A stretch of 58,134 nt of DNA from an uncultured Eubacterium sp. (lineage in GTDB: Bacteria; Bacillota; Clostridia; Lachnospirales; CAG-274): the NCBI GenBank assembly GCA_900545305.1, contig UQYD01000009.1, forward strand, positions 1-58,134, read 5' to 3'. Both the position numbers and the translations under genes were made by a program. Of this stretch, positions 1 to 8,068 are shown in pieces. Each line of letters opens with the position of its first letter. The first letter of the stretch is position 1. The notes beneath the pieces were generated by a model that did not search any database, had not been told where the DNA came from, and saw only the letters and a list, made by a program, of their open reading frames with translations.

Positions 1-1
1 T

Positions 2-550
2 GCTGTAGAAGTTAATACACATGTTATGCATCAGGCAGTTGTACAGTATCTTGCAAACAAGAGACAGGGTACACAGAGTGCTTTAACTCGTGCAGAAGTT
101 CGCGGAGGCGGTAGAAAGCCTTGGAGACAGAAGGGTACAGGTAGAGCTAGACAGGGTTCAACACGTTCACCACAGTGGACTGGCGGTGGTGTTGTATTCG
201 CTCCAAAGCCAAGAGATTACTCTTTCAAGCTTAACAAGAAGGTTAAGAGATTAGCGTTAAAGTCTGCTTTAACTACTAAGGTAAATGACGGTAAGTTCGT
301 AGTAGTTGACGAAATCAATTTACCAGAAATGAAGACTAAGGAAATGGTTAAGGTATTAAACAACCTCAACGTAAACAAGTCTTTAGTTGTTCTTGAAGAT
401 GCAAACGAAAAGGCAGTTGTAGCTGCAAGAAATATCCCTACTGTAAAGACAGCTTCAGTAAGCACAATCAATGTATACGATATCTTAAAGTATGATTCAG
501 TTGTTGTTACTAAGGCAGCAGTAGAGAAGATTGAGGAGGTGTACGCATAA
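2..550 (+). CDS. rplD: 50S ribosomal protein L4, 5' truncated by window
   Basis: L4 is a primary 23S rRNA-binding protein with a loop lining the exit tunnel. The frame is open from base 2, and the residues before the first internal Met (AVEVNTHV) continue the family's N-terminal domain, so the gene starts before the window and the ATG at 26 is internal. The Arg/Gly/Lys-rich tunnel loop (GGGRKPWRQKGTGRARQG) is visible. The TAA stop overlaps the ATG of rplW (TAATG), so translation is coupled. In other bacteria L4 can also regulate the S10 operon; the leader lies outside this window. Confidence 0.98.
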   Translation, partial: AVEVNTHVMHQAVVQYLANKRQGTQSALTRAEVRGGGRKPWRQKGTGRARQGSTRSPQWTGGGVVFAPKPRDYSFKLNKKVKRLALKSALTTKVNDGKFVVVDEINLPEMKTKEMVKVLNNLNVNKSLVVLEDANEKAVVAARNIPTVKTASVSTINVYDILKYDSVVVTKAAVEKIEEVYA

Positions 551-849
551 TGGCTAATATCAAGTATTATGACGTTATTTTAAAGCCAGTTATTACTGAA
601 AAGTCAATGAACGAAATGGCTAACAAGAAGTACGCTTTCTATGTTCATCCAGAAGCTACTAAGATTGACATCAAGCAGGCTGTTGAAAAGATGTTTGAAG
701 GCACTAAGGTAGCAAGTGTTAACACAATGAATATTTCAGGTAAGACTAAGAGACGTGGCTATACTTTCGGTAAGACAAACAACAGAAAGAAAGCTATTGT
801 TCAGCTTACAGCAGAAAGCAAGGAAATCGAAATTTTCCAGGGTATGTAA
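550..849 (+). CDS. rplW: 50S ribosomal protein L23
   Basis: L23 binds domain III of 23S rRNA at the tunnel exit and docks SRP, trigger factor and SecYEG. The 99-residue protein has the family opening (DVILKPVITEKS) and the basic loop GKTKRRGYTFGKTNNRKKA. Its start overlaps the rplD stop, and the SD GAGGAGGTG lies inside rplD. A 59-base gap with a GGAG SD separates it from rplB. Confidence 0.98.
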   Translation: MANIKYYDVILKPVITEKSMNEMANKKYAFYVHPEATKIDIKQAVEKMFEGTKVASVNTMNISGKTKRRGYTFGKTNNRKKAIVQLTAESKEIEIFQGM

Positions 850-908
850 TTAATTGACGGATAGACACACGATTGAGTGTGATAATTTTTGATAAAGGAG
901 TGTAAAAA

Positions 909-1739
909 ATGGGTATTAAGAGATTTAAACCTTATACACCTTCAAGAAGACAGATGACAGTTTCTGACTTCTCTGAAATCACTAAGTCTACTCCTGAAAA
1001 AAGCCTCGTAGTTCACATTAAGACTACTGCAGGTCGTAACAATCAGGGTAAGATAACAGTTCGTCACATCGGTGGCGGTGCTAAGAAGAAGTATAGATTA
1101 ATCGACTTCAAGAGAAATAAAGATGGTATTCCTGGTGTTGTAGCAGCAATCGAATACGATCCAAATAGAACAGCTAATATCGCTTTAATCAACTACGCTG
1201 ATGGTGAAAAGAGATACATTCTTGCTCCAAACGGTTTAAAGGTTGGTACAACAATCATGAGCGGTGCTGAAGCTGAAGTTAGAGTTGGTAACGCATTACC
1301 ATTAAGTGCTATTCCAGTTGGTTCTGAAATTCACAACATTGAAATGGTACCAGGTGCAGGCGGACAGTTAGTTCGTTCAGCAGGTAACGTTGCTCAGTTA
1401 ATGGCTAAGGATGCTAAGTATGGTACAGTTAGATTACCATCTGGCGAAATGAGATTATTACCAGTTAAGTGTAAGGCTACAATTGGTCAGGTAGGTAATA
1501 TCGACCACGAACTTATCAACATTGGTAATGCAGGTAAGAAGAGACACATGGGTATCAGACCTACAGTTCGTGGTTCTGTTATGAACCCTAACGACCATCC
1601 ACACGGTGGTGGTGAAGGTAGAGCTCCTATCGGTCGTCCAGCTCCTTGTACTCCATGGGGTAAGCCAGCTCTTGGTTATAAGACAAGAAAGAAGCATAAA
1701 GCAAGCAACAAGTATATAGTTCGTAGTAGACATAAATAA
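909..1739 (+). CDS. rplB: 50S ribosomal protein L2
   Basis: L2 supports subunit association and the peptidyl-transferase centre. The 276-residue length is standard. The C-terminal signature around NPNDHPHGGGEGRAPIG, which contains the conserved His near the catalytic centre, is intact, as is the basic tail. The start is ATG behind AAAGGAGTG. It is third in the S10 operon as seen here, followed 14 bases later by rpsS. Confidence 0.99.
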   Translation: MGIKRFKPYTPSRRQMTVSDFSEITKSTPEKSLVVHIKTTAGRNNQGKITVRHIGGGAKKKYRLIDFKRNKDGIPGVVAAIEYDPNRTANIALINYADGEKRYILAPNGLKVGTTIMSGAEAEVRVGNALPLSAIPVGSEIHNIEMVPGAGGQLVRSAGNVAQLMAKDAKYGTVRLPSGEMRLLPVKCKATIGQVGNIDHELINIGNAGKKRHMGIRPTVRGSVMNPNDHPHGGGEGRAPIGRPAPCTPWGKPALGYKTRKKHKASNKYIVRSRHK

Positions 1740-1753
1740 TAGGAGGACCTAAA

Positions 1754-2038
1754 ATGAGTAGATCACTTAAAAAAGGACCATTCTGTGACGAACACCTTAT
1801 GAAGAAGGTAGAAGCTCAGAATGCAGCCAATACAAAGGATGTTATAAAGACTTGGTCTCGCCGTTCTACTATTTTCCCAGAAATGATTGGTCACACAATT
1901 GCCGTTCATGATGGTAGAAAGCACGTTCCTGTATTCGTTACAGAGGATATGGTAGGTCACAAGTTAGGCGAATTCGCTTTAACAAGAACTTACAGAGGTC
2001 ACGGTAAAGACGCAGAGAAAAAGTCAGGCGCTAGATAA
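1754..2038 (+). CDS. rpsS: 30S ribosomal protein S19
   Basis: S19 sits in the head of the small subunit with S13 and contacts the A-site finger. The 94-residue protein has the family core (MSRSLKKGPF at the N-terminus, GHKLGEFALTRTYRGH near the C-terminus). SD AGGAGG precedes the ATG, between rplB and rplV in the usual order. Confidence 0.98.
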   Translation: MSRSLKKGPFCDEHLMKKVEAQNAANTKDVIKTWSRRSTIFPEMIGHTIAVHDGRKHVPVFVTEDMVGHKLGEFALTRTYRGHGKDAEKKSGAR

Positions 2039-2068
2039 TAAACAATTGTTGGAAGGAGGGAACCTTAA

Positions 2069-2461
2069 ATGGCAAAGGGACATAGAAGCCAGGTAAAGAA
2101 AGCTAGAAATGAGCAGAACAAGGACAGACGTCCACAGGCTCATGTAAAGTTCGTAAGAATTTCTGATACAAAGGCTAGAATCGTTTTAGACCAGATTAAG
2201 GGTAAAGGCGTTATTGAAGCTATGGGTATTTTAAAGTACTCTCCAAGATACGCTGCCGAAATTATTGAAAAGGTTTTAAAATCTGCTATTGCTAATGCAG
2301 TAAATAATAATGAATTAGACGAGAATAATCTTTATGTTGCAGATGTTGTAGCTAATCAGGGACCAACTCTTAAGAGAATTCGTCCAAGAGCTCAGGGTAG
2401 AGCATACAGAATTAACAAGAAGACTGCTCACATCTCAATATATTTAGATGAGAAGAAATAA
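2069..2461 (+). CDS. rplV: 50S ribosomal protein L22
   Basis: L22 lines the exit tunnel with L4; its beta-hairpin is the place where macrolide-resistance changes are found. The hairpin region (ANQGPTLKRIRPRAQGRAYRI) appears wild type in pattern. The 130-residue protein has a slightly extended, highly basic N-terminus (GHRSQVKKARNEQNKD). SD GGAAGGAGGG is strong, and rpsC follows after 11 bases. Confidence 0.98.
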   Translation: MAKGHRSQVKKARNEQNKDRRPQAHVKFVRISDTKARIVLDQIKGKGVIEAMGILKYSPRYAAEIIEKVLKSAIANAVNNNELDENNLYVADVVANQGPTLKRIRPRAQGRAYRINKKTAHISIYLDEKK

Positions 2462-2472
2462 GGAGGTCAACC

Positions 2473-3132
2473 ATGGGTCAGAAAGTAAATCCACATGGAT
2501 TAAGAGTTGGCATTATCAAGGATTGGGATTCAACTTGGTACGCTGATAAGAAGGACTACGCTAACTTCTTAGTTGAAGACAATAAGCTTAGAACTTTCGT
2601 TAAGAACAAATTAGCAAACTCAAGTGTTGCTAAGGTTGCTATCGAAAGAACAAACGAAAGAGTTAAAATTACAGTATATACATCAAAGCCTGGTATCGTA
2701 ATCGGTAGACAGGGTTCTGCAATTCAGGAATTAAGTGCTGAACTTCAGACAATGACTAGCCAGAAGGTTATGGTTAACATTGAAGAAATTAAGAGACCTG
2801 AAACAAGCAGCCAGTTAGTAGCAGAAGATATTGCAAGACAGCTTGAAAATCGTGTAACTTTCCGTCGTGCAATGAAGAAGGCTATGCAGACAGCTATGAA
2901 GTTTGGTGCTAAGGGTATCAAGACTACTTGTAGCGGTAGACTTGGCGGTGCTGAAATGGCTCGTACAGAAACATACCATGAAGGTACTATTCCTCTTCAG
3001 ACTTTAAGAGCAGATATCGATTATGGTTTTGCAGAAGCTAACACTACTTATGGTAAGATTGGTGTTAAGGTTTGGATTTACAAAGGTGAGGTTCTTCCTG
3101 CGAAGAAAGTTGCAGAAGGGAGTGTTCAGTAA
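2473..3132 (+). CDS. rpsC: 30S ribosomal protein S3
   Basis: S3 lies at the mRNA entry channel. The 219-residue protein begins MGQKVNPHGLRVGI and contains a KH RNA-binding domain with the GXXG motif in VIGRQGSAI (near residues 76-84). The TAA stop overlaps the rplP ATG, so the two are translationally coupled. SD AAGGAGG precedes the start. Confidence 0.98.
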   Translation: MGQKVNPHGLRVGIIKDWDSTWYADKKDYANFLVEDNKLRTFVKNKLANSSVAKVAIERTNERVKITVYTSKPGIVIGRQGSAIQELSAELQTMTSQKVMVNIEEIKRPETSSQLVAEDIARQLENRVTFRRAMKKAMQTAMKFGAKGIKTTCSGRLGGAEMARTETYHEGTIPLQTLRADIDYGFAEANTTYGKIGVKVWIYKGEVLPAKKVAEGSVQ

Positions 3133-3572
3133 TGTTAATGCCTAAGAGAGTTAAAAGACGTAAGCAGTTTAGAGGCCGTATGAGAGGTCAGGCTTTAAGA
3201 GGCAACAAGATTACTTACGGTGATTACGGTATTGTGGCTTTAGAGCCATGCTGGATCAAGTCTAACCAGATTGAAGCAGCCCGTATCGCAATGACAAGAT
3301 ATATTAAGCGTGGTGGTCAGGTTTGGATTAAAATCTTCCCTGATAAGCCTGTTACAGCTAAGCCAGCCGGTACAAGAATGGGTTCTGGTAAAGGTGCTCC
3401 TGAATATTGGGTAGCTGTTGTTAAGCCAGGTAGAGTTATGTTTGAAATTGCAGGTGTATCTGAAGAAGTTGCAAGAGAAGCTTTAAGACTTGCTGTTCAT
3501 AAGTTACCTATCAAGTGCAAGATCGTTTCACGCGCTGACCAGGAAAAGGAGTGTGACAAGAATGAAAACTAA
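3132..3572 (+). CDS. rplP: 50S ribosomal protein L16
   Basis: L16 organises the A-site tRNA elbow region. The MLMPKRVKRRKQFRGRMRG opening is typical, so the start at 3132 that overlaps the rpsC stop is preferred over the ATG at 3138. It is 146 residues, and its last codons overlap the rpmC start at 3562. The conserved patch with GYDYG-like and PVTAKPAGTRMGSGKG segments is present. Confidence 0.98.
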   Translation: MLMPKRVKRRKQFRGRMRGQALRGNKITYGDYGIVALEPCWIKSNQIEAARIAMTRYIKRGGQVWIKIFPDKPVTAKPAGTRMGSGKGAPEYWVAVVKPGRVMFEIAGVSEEVAREALRLAVHKLPIKCKIVSRADQEKECDKNEN

Positions 3573-3768
3573 GGAGTTTATTGAAGAATTAAATTCAAAG
3601 ACTGTTGCTGAGTTAAATAACGATTTAGTAGAAGCTAAGAAGGAATTATTTAACTTAAGATTTCAGAATGCCACTAACCAGTTGAGCAACACTTCAAGAA
3701 TTACATTAGTTCGTAAGAATATTGCTAGAATTCAGACAGTTTTGACTCAGAAGGAAAAGGCTCTTTAA
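3562..3768 (+). CDS. rpmC: 50S ribosomal protein L29
   Basis: L29 is a small helical protein near the tunnel exit. A longer open frame runs back to 3490, but the ATG at 3562 (MKTKEFIEELN) follows AAAGGAG and gives the standard 68 residues. It overlaps the end of rplP by 11 bases in another frame. The family core (KKELFNLRFQNATNQL) is present. Confidence 0.97.
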   Translation: MKTKEFIEELNSKTVAELNNDLVEAKKELFNLRFQNATNQLSNTSRITLVRKNIARIQTVLTQKEKAL

Positions 3769-3798
3769 TATTTGCATAATGGAAGGAGGAAGTTTCAA

Positions 3799-4053
3799 GT
3801 GGAAAGAAATCTTCGTAAAACAAGAATTGGTAAAGTAATTAGCAACAAGATGGACAAGACAATCGTTGTTGCAGTTGAAAATAACGTAAGACATCCATTA
3901 TACAAGAAGATTGTAAAGACAACTTACAAGTTAAAGGCTCACGATGAGAATAATGAGTGTCAGATTGGTGATAAAGTAAAGGTTATGGAAACTAGACCTT
4001 TATCTAAGGATAAGAGATGGAGACTTGTTTCTATCGTAGAAAAGGTTAAGTAA
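3799..4053 (+). CDS. rpsQ: 30S ribosomal protein S17 (GTG start)
   Basis: S17 is a primary 16S rRNA-binding OB-fold protein. The upstream ATG at 3772 lies before the SD GGAAGGAGG (3781-3789), so the GTG at 3799 is the real start. It yields the family opening MERNLRKTRIGKVISNKMDK and 84 residues. The start codon differs from its ATG-starting neighbours. Confidence 0.96.
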   Translation: MERNLRKTRIGKVISNKMDKTIVVAVENNVRHPLYKKIVKTTYKLKAHDENNECQIGDKVKVMETRPLSKDKRWRLVSIVEKVK

Positions 4054-4078
4054 TTCCTGAATATAAGGAGGAAACACA

Positions 4079-4447
4079 ATGATTCAGCAGGAAAGCAGAT
4101 TGGCTGTCGCAGACAACTCAGGTGCTAAAGAATTATTATGTATCAGAGTATTAGGCGGCTCAACAAGAAGATATGCTAATATTGGTGATGTTATAGTTGC
4201 TACTGTTAAAGATGCAACACCAGGCGGCGTTGTTAAGAAGGGCGAAGTAGTCAGAGCTGTTGTTGTTAGAACTGTAAAGGGTACTCACAGACCAGATGGT
4301 TCTTACATCAAGTTCGATGAAAATGCAGCTGTAATTATCAAAGAAGATAAAAACCCTAGAGGTACTCGTATTTTTGGACCTGTTGCAAGAGAGCTCAGAG
4401 AGAAGCAGTATATGAAGATATTGTCTCTTGCACCTGAAGTATTATAA
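4079..4447 (+). CDS. rplN: 50S ribosomal protein L14
   Basis: L14 forms intersubunit bridges and is bound by the silencing factor RsfS. The 122-residue length and the opening MIQQESRLAVADNSGAKEL are canonical; the core KGVIKKGEV-type segment reads GGVVKKGEVVRAVVVRT. SD AAGGAGG precedes the ATG. It is first in the spc-type segment, followed by rplX. Confidence 0.99.
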   Translation: MIQQESRLAVADNSGAKELLCIRVLGGSTRRYANIGDVIVATVKDATPGGVVKKGEVVRAVVVRTVKGTHRPDGSYIKFDENAAVIIKEDKNPRGTRIFGPVARELREKQYMKILSLAPEVL

Positions 4448-4465
4448 TAGGAGGTAAGGGTCAGT

Positions 4466-4768
4466 ATGAAGATTAAAAAAGGCGATAAAGTTCAGATTAT
4501 TGCAGGTAAGGATAAAGGCAAGTCAGGTAAGGTTATCCAGGTTATTACAAAGAGCAACAAGGTAGTTGTTGAAGGTGTTAACCAGGTTAAGAAGAACGTA
4601 AAGGCTAGCCCACAGAATCCAAACAGCGGTATTATTACTAAAGAAGCAGCTATTGACGTATCTAACGTAATGCTTTTACACGAAGGCAAGCCTACCAGAG
4701 TTGGTTACAAGGTTACAGATGGTGTAAAGCAGAGAATTGCTAAGTCAACTGGCGAAGTAATCGACTAA
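4466..4768 (+). CDS. rplX: 50S ribosomal protein L24
   Basis: L24 initiates 50S assembly at the 5' domain of 23S rRNA. The 100-residue protein carries an N-terminal KOW motif (KKGDKVQIIAGKDKGKSGKV, residues 4-23). SD AGGAGG precedes the ATG; the next gene, rplE, starts 22 bases downstream. Confidence 0.98.
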   Translation: MKIKKGDKVQIIAGKDKGKSGKVIQVITKSNKVVVEGVNQVKKNVKASPQNPNSGIITKEAAIDVSNVMLLHEGKPTRVGYKVTDGVKQRIAKSTGEVID

Positions 4769-4790
4769 TCTGGGAAGGAGGTAACTAAAC

Positions 4791-5330
4791 GTGAACGCTT
4801 TTAAGGAATATTATGTTAATGAAGTAGTACCAGCAATGGTAGCTAAATTCTCATACAAGAATATTATGGAAGTTCCAAAGATTGAAAAAATCGTTATCAA
4901 CATGGGACTTGGTGAAGCAAAAGATAACTCTAAGGCTATCGACAATGCAGTAAATGATATGACTATCATTTCTGGTCAGAAGCCAATCGTAACTAAGGCA
5001 AGAAAGTCTATTGCCAATTTCAAACTTCGTGAAGGTATGCCTATCGGTTGTAAGGTAACTTTAAGAGGTGAAAAGATGTACAGCTTTGCAAGTAAGCTCA
5101 TCAACATCGCTCTTCCTCGAGTTCGTGACTTCCGTGGTGTAAGTGCTAACTCTTTCGATGGTAGAGGTAACTACACATTAGGTATCAAGGAACAGTTAAT
5201 GTTCCCTGAAATTCAGTTTGATAAGATTGATAAAATCAGAGGTATGGATATTGTATTTGTAACAACAGCTAATACTGATGAAGAAGCAAGAGAGCTTCTT
5301 AGATTATTCGGTATGCCATTTAAGAAATAA
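4791..5330 (+). CDS. rplE: 50S ribosomal protein L5 (GTG start)
   Basis: L5 binds 5S rRNA with L18 and contacts P-site tRNA. The 179-residue protein contains the conserved KIVINMGLGEA and LPRVRDFRGV segments. The start is GTG at 4791, placed 7 bases after GGAAGGAGG. rpsZ follows after 16 bases. Confidence 0.98.
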   Translation: MNAFKEYYVNEVVPAMVAKFSYKNIMEVPKIEKIVINMGLGEAKDNSKAIDNAVNDMTIISGQKPIVTKARKSIANFKLREGMPIGCKVTLRGEKMYSFASKLINIALPRVRDFRGVSANSFDGRGNYTLGIKEQLMFPEIQFDKIDKIRGMDIVFVTTANTDEEARELLRLFGMPFKK

Positions 5331-5346
5331 GGAGGAGAAAACAATT

Positions 5347-5532
5347 ATGGCTAAGACATCAATGAAGGTTAAGCAAGCAAAAAAACCTAAGTTTTCAACT
5401 CAGAGCTATACTCGTTGCAGAATTTGCGGTAGACCACATGCTTACTTGAGAAAATTCGGTATTTGTAGAATTTGTTTCCGTGAATTAGCGTACAAGGGTG
5501 AAATCCCTGGAGTAAAGAAGGCCAGCTGGTAA
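5347..5532 (+). CDS. rpsZ: 30S ribosomal protein S14, zinc-binding (C+) type
   Basis: S14 belongs to the head of the small subunit. An open frame extends back into rplE (5278), but the ATG at 5347 behind AAGGAGGAG gives the standard 61-residue short form. Four cysteines at 24, 27, 40 and 43 form the zinc ribbon of the C+ paralogue. A zinc-free copy, if the genome has one, is elsewhere. Confidence 0.97.
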   Translation: MAKTSMKVKQAKKPKFSTQSYTRCRICGRPHAYLRKFGICRICFRELAYKGEIPGVKKASW

Positions 5533-5552
5533 TTGAAAGGAGGTTTTTTCAA

Positions 5553-5954
5553 ATGTCAATGAGTGATCCTATTGCAGATATGCTCACTAGAATTAGAAAT
5601 GCTAACACTGCTAAGCACGATACAGTAGAAATGCCTTGCAGTAAGATGAAAGAGGCTATTGCTGATATCCTCGTTAAGGAAGGCTATGTAGCAGGTTATG
5701 AAGTTATAGAAGACGGCGTTAAGAAGACAATGCGCATTACATTAAAGTATGGTGCCAACAAGAACGAAAAGGTTATTTCAGGTATCAAGAGAATTTCTAA
5801 GCCAGGTCTTAGAATTTATGCTAACAAGGATGAGTTACCAAGAGTTTTAGGCGGTATGGGTACAGCTATTGTTTCTACTAACAAGGGTGTTATCACTGAT
5901 AAGGAAGCCAGAAAGCTCGGCGTTGGCGGCGAAGTTATCGCCTTCGTATGGTAA
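5553..5954 (+). CDS. rpsH: 30S ribosomal protein S8
   Basis: S8 binds helix 21 of 16S rRNA; in Escherichia coli it represses spc mRNA. The 133-residue protein opens MSMSDPIADMLTRIRNAN and has the C-terminal RNA-binding signature ending GGEVIAFVW. The ATG at 5553 is preferred over 5559 because it is 9 bases from the SD AAAGGAGG. Confidence 0.98.
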   Translation: MSMSDPIADMLTRIRNANTAKHDTVEMPCSKMKEAIADILVKEGYVAGYEVIEDGVKKTMRITLKYGANKNEKVISGIKRISKPGLRIYANKDELPRVLGGMGTAIVSTNKGVITDKEARKLGVGGEVIAFVW

Positions 5955-5972
5955 TAGAAGGAGGTAAATTGA

Positions 5973-6512
5973 ATGTCACGTATTGGTAAATTACCTGTTG
6001 CTATTCCTGCCGGCGTAGAAGTTAAGCTTGAGGAAGGTAACGTGATTACAGTTAAGGGCCCTAAGGGTACTTTAACTCGTAAATTAGTAGATGATTTAGA
6101 TATTAAGGTTGAAGGTTCAGAAGTTATTGTAACAAGACCTAGCGACTTAAAGAGATATAAGTCTTTACACGGTTTAACTAGAACACTTATTTTCAACATG
6201 GTTGAAGGTGTTACAAATGGTTATACTAAGGAACTCGAAATCAACGGTGTTGGTTACAGAGCAGCAAAGGCTGGTAAGAAGTTAACTTTAACTCTTGGCT
6301 ACTCTCACCCAGTAGAAATGGAAGACCCTGAAGGTATCGAAACTAAGGTTGACGGTAACAAGATTACTGTAAGCGGTATCGACAAGGAAAAGGTTGGTCA
6401 GTTCGCAGCTGAAATCAGAACTAAGAGACCACCAGAACCATACAAGGGTAAAGGTATTAAGTACACAACTGAAACTATCAGACGTAAGGTTGGTAAGACT
6501 GGTAAGAAATAA
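5973..6512 (+). CDS. rplF: 50S ribosomal protein L6
   Basis: L6 supports the factor-binding region of the 50S subunit near the sarcin-ricin loop. The 179-residue protein has the duplicated L6 fold, the opening MSRIGKLPVAIP and the C-terminal signature PPEPYKGKGIKY. SD AAGGAGG precedes the ATG, and rplR follows after 18 bases. Confidence 0.98.
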   Translation: MSRIGKLPVAIPAGVEVKLEEGNVITVKGPKGTLTRKLVDDLDIKVEGSEVIVTRPSDLKRYKSLHGLTRTLIFNMVEGVTNGYTKELEINGVGYRAAKAGKKLTLTLGYSHPVEMEDPEGIETKVDGNKITVSGIDKEKVGQFAAEIRTKRPPEPYKGKGIKYTTETIRRKVGKTGKK

Positions 6513-6530
6513 TAAAGGAGTGAATGTGCA

Positions 6531-6899
6531 ATGATTAGAAAGCCATCACGTGCTGTAGCTAGAGCAAAGCGTCATTACAGACTTCGTAATAACATTTCAG
6601 GTACAGCTCAGAAACCTAGATTAGCAGTATTTAGATCAAACATGCATATCTATGCACAGATTATTGATGATACAGTAGGCAACACAATTTGTGCTGCATC
6701 AACTATGGAAGCTGACGTTAAGAGCAAGGTTGAATTTACAAACACTGTAGAAGCTGCTAAAGTTGTTGGCGAAACAGTAGCTAAGAAGGCTATTGAAAAA
6801 GGTATTAAAGAAGTAGTTTTTGATAGAGGCGGTTTTGTTTATACAGGCAAAATCCAGGCTTTAGCTGACGCAGCAAGAGAAGCCGGCTTACAATTCTAA
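6531..6899 (+). CDS. rplR: 50S ribosomal protein L18
   Basis: L18 carries 5S rRNA into the central protuberance. It has 122 residues with the basic N-terminal 5S-binding segment (RAKRHYRLRNNISGTAQKPRLAVFRS region) and the terminal VFDRGGFVYTGKIQALADAAREAG block. SD AAAGGAGTG lies before the ATG. Confidence 0.98.
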   Translation: MIRKPSRAVARAKRHYRLRNNISGTAQKPRLAVFRSNMHIYAQIIDDTVGNTICAASTMEADVKSKVEFTNTVEAAKVVGETVAKKAIEKGIKEVVFDRGGFVYTGKIQALADAAREAGLQF

Positions 6900-6914
6900 T
6901 AAGGAGGGGAACAC

Positions 6915-7421
6915 ATGAGAACAAAAATCGATACTAGCGCTCTCGATTTAAGGGATAACGTAGTTACCATTAAGAGAGTAACAAAGGTAGTTAAAGGTGG
7001 TCGTACTATGCGTTTCGCTGCTTTAGTAGTAGTAGGCGACGGTAATGGTCACGTAGGCGTAGGCTTAGGTAAGGCAACTGAAATCCCTGATGCTATCCGC
7101 AAGGGTAAGGATGATGCAATCAAGAATATCATCAAGGTTGACTTAAATGAAAATGGTAGTCTTTACCATGAAATTTATGGTAAGTTCGGTGGAGCAACAG
7201 TTCTTTTAAAGCCAGCTCCAGAAGGTACTGGTATCATCGCAGGTGGTCCAGCTCGTGCCGTTCTTGAACTTGCAGGTTTCAAAAATATCAGAACAAAGTC
7301 TTTAGGTTCTCGTAATAAGAGAAATGTAGTTAGTGCTACAATCGACGGTTTAGCAAATTCAACTTCTCCAGAGAAGATTGCTAAGCTTAGAGGCAAGACT
7401 GTTGAAGAAATTCTTGGTTAA
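6915..7421 (+). CDS. rpsE: 30S ribosomal protein S5
   Basis: S5 is involved in decoding accuracy; spectinomycin resistance maps to its N-terminal double-stranded RNA-binding domain. Here that loop reads VTKVVKGGRTMRF, the usual sensitive pattern. It has 168 residues and SD AAGGAGGGG. It is followed closely by rpmD. Confidence 0.98.
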   Translation: MRTKIDTSALDLRDNVVTIKRVTKVVKGGRTMRFAALVVVGDGNGHVGVGLGKATEIPDAIRKGKDDAIKNIIKVDLNENGSLYHEIYGKFGGATVLLKPAPEGTGIIAGGPARAVLELAGFKNIRTKSLGSRNKRNVVSATIDGLANSTSPEKIAKLRGKTVEEILG

Positions 7422-7434
7422 GGGGGATATTGAG

Positions 7435-7608
7435 ATGTTAAAAATTACATTAGTAAAGTCTACAATAGGTGCAATCCCTAAACATAGAAAGACTGTTCAG
7501 GCTCTCGGCTTGAACAAGCTTCACTCAACTGTTGAGCAGCAGGACAATGCTGCAATTAGAGGTATGCTTAACCAGGTTAAGCACCTTGTAAAGGTAGAGG
7601 AAATTTAA
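7435..7608 (+). CDS. rpmD: 50S ribosomal protein L30
   Basis: L30 is a small globular 50S protein. An open frame extends into rpsE, but the ATG at 7435 (MLKITLVKSTIG) with SD AAGGGGGA gives the normal 57 residues. It is absent from some bacterial lineages but typical of this operon in Clostridia. Confidence 0.97.
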   Translation: MLKITLVKSTIGAIPKHRKTVQALGLNKLHSTVEQQDNAAIRGMLNQVKHLVKVEEI

Positions 7609-7627
7609 TTTAAGGAGGTGTACCTAA

Positions 7628-8068
7628 ATGTTTTTAAATGAATTAAAGCCAGCTGACGGCGCAAAGACAAAGAAGTTCCGTAAGGGTAGAGGTCACGGTT
7701 CAGGCAACGGTAAGTTTGCAGGTAGAGGTCGTGACGGTCAGAAGTCTCGTTCAGGTGGTGGCGTAAGACCAGGTTTCGAAGGTGGTCAGATGCCATTATA
7801 TAGAAGAATTCCTAAGAGAGGTTTCACTTGCATTAATTCTAAGAACATCGTTGCTATCAACTTAGCTCTTTTAGATGTATTTAACGACGGCGACGTAGTT
7901 GATATCAAGGCATTACAGTCTAAGGGTCTTGTATCTAACCCAAGAGATGGCGTTAAGATCTTAGGTCAGGGCGAAATCACAAAGAAACTTACAGTTCAGG
8001 TAAATTATTTCAGCGCTTCTGCAAAGGAGAAAATTGAAGCCGCAGGCGGAAAAGCTGAGGTGATTTAA
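7628..8068 (+). CDS. rplO: 50S ribosomal protein L15
   Basis: L15 is a late-assembly protein. The 146-residue chain has a long Gly/Arg-rich N-terminal extension (KGRGHGSGNGKFAGRGRDGQ region) that threads into 23S rRNA. SD AAGGAGGTG precedes the ATG. Its stop at 8066-8068 abuts the TTG start of secY. Confidence 0.98.
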   Translation: MFLNELKPADGAKTKKFRKGRGHGSGNGKFAGRGRDGQKSRSGGGVRPGFEGGQMPLYRRIPKRGFTCINSKNIVAINLALLDVFNDGDVVDIKALQSKGLVSNPRDGVKILGQGEITKKLTVQVNYFSASAKEKIEAAGGKAEVI